Origin: Bacillota bacterium | GTDB lineage: Bacteria > Bacillota > UBA4882 > UBA10575 | Length of the DNA: 5,657 nt | Reading direction: 5' to 3' | NCBI GenBank assembly: GCA_003511465.1 | Contig: DOID01000113.1 | Location: 39,834-45,490, forward strand | The notes under the pieces: model-generated | Seen by the model: only the letters and a program-made list of their open reading frames with translations | Told to the model about the DNA's origin: nothing | Databases searched by the model: none | Made by a program: the position numbers and the translations under genes | Shown here: positions 5,601-5,657 of the stretch, in pieces | How positions within the stretch are numbered: the stretch's first letter is position 1 | Layout of the letters: the number at the start of each line of letters is the position of its first letter

Positions 5601-5657
5601 AGTTCACGGTTTAGTCAAAGAGTATGGGCAACGACGGGTGGTTGATCAGGTCAGTCT
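5590..5657 (+). CDS. lptB: N-terminus of LPS export ABC transporter ATP-binding protein LptB (partial)
   Basis: The frame starts at GTG 5590 and runs off the window edge after 22 complete codons. It reads MAIEVHGLVKEYGQRRVVDQ then VS. The pattern of a short strand, GLVKEYG with the A-loop tyrosine, and R-VVD-VS is the standard opening of LptB and related ABC ATPases; the Walker A motif would lie just beyond the window. GAGGAG (5575-5580), 9 bases before the GTG, is a good ribosome site located inside the preceding gene, and the reading frames overlap by 11 bases, indicating translational coupling. LptB energises LPS extraction together with LptF and LptG. From the N-terminus alone another ABC ATPase cannot be excluded; the identity rests mainly on position after the lptC- and lptA-like genes. 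Confidence 0.8.
   Translation, partial: MAIEVHGLVKEYGQRRVVDQVS

Noticed and set aside
1..5657. CRISPR array, tRNA, rRNA, insertion sequence or defence genes
   Set aside because: No regularly spaced repeats, cloverleaf, transposase or terminal inverted repeats are visible; nearly all of the window is accounted for by housekeeping envelope genes.

Overview
This window is a collinear, all plus-strand stretch of chromosome. It carries the first steps of lipid A synthesis (lpxC, fabZ, lpxA), the alternative UDP-diacylglucosamine hydrolase lpxI, and the start of the LPS-export genes (lptC-like, lptA-like, first codons of lptB). The gene set shows a diderm bacterium with an LPS outer membrane. Strong AGGAGG-type ribosome sites, frequent TTG/GTG starts, a sigma-A-like extended -10 promoter, an intrinsic terminator, lpxI rather than lpxH, and roughly balanced base composition together suggest a diderm (outer-membrane) Firmicute, such as the Negativicutes, Halanaerobiales or Hydrogenispora/Limnochordia-type lineages. 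The taxon is an inference and cannot be fixed from this window alone.

Layout. Positions 1-269 hold the 3' end of a polar-amino-acid-type ABC permease. It stops oddly soon after its EAA loop and overlaps the next start codon by ATGA. Positions 266-1018 encode a GlnQ/HisP-type ABC ATPase. A promoter overlapping the end of that gene (1007-1035) probably starts the lpxC-fabZ-lpxA unit (1073-3250), in which all three genes appear to start with TTG. A clear rho-independent terminator (3269-3294) closes it. After a roughly 75-base spacer come lpxI (3371-4186), an lptC-like gene (4263-4838), an lptA/OstA-like gene (4905 or 4896 to 5600) and the first 22 complete codons of lptB (5590 onward), which overlaps lptA by 11 bases.

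How the genes work together. FabZ and LpxA draw on the same (R)-3-hydroxyacyl-ACP pool. LpxA acylates UDP-GlcNAc, LpxC deacetylates the product (the committed step), and LpxI later splits UDP-2,3-diacylglucosamine to lipid X. LptC, LptA and LptB belong to the machine that moves finished LPS from the inner membrane across the periplasm. lpxD, lpxB, lpxK and lptF/G are not in the window. The amino-acid ABC genes have no evident functional link to the rest.

I see no new type of system here. The points most worth a second look are the short-ended permease, the three successive TTG starts, the terminator that splits the pathway, the direct lpxI-to-lpt junction without lpxB, and two active-site-region substitutions in LpxA.
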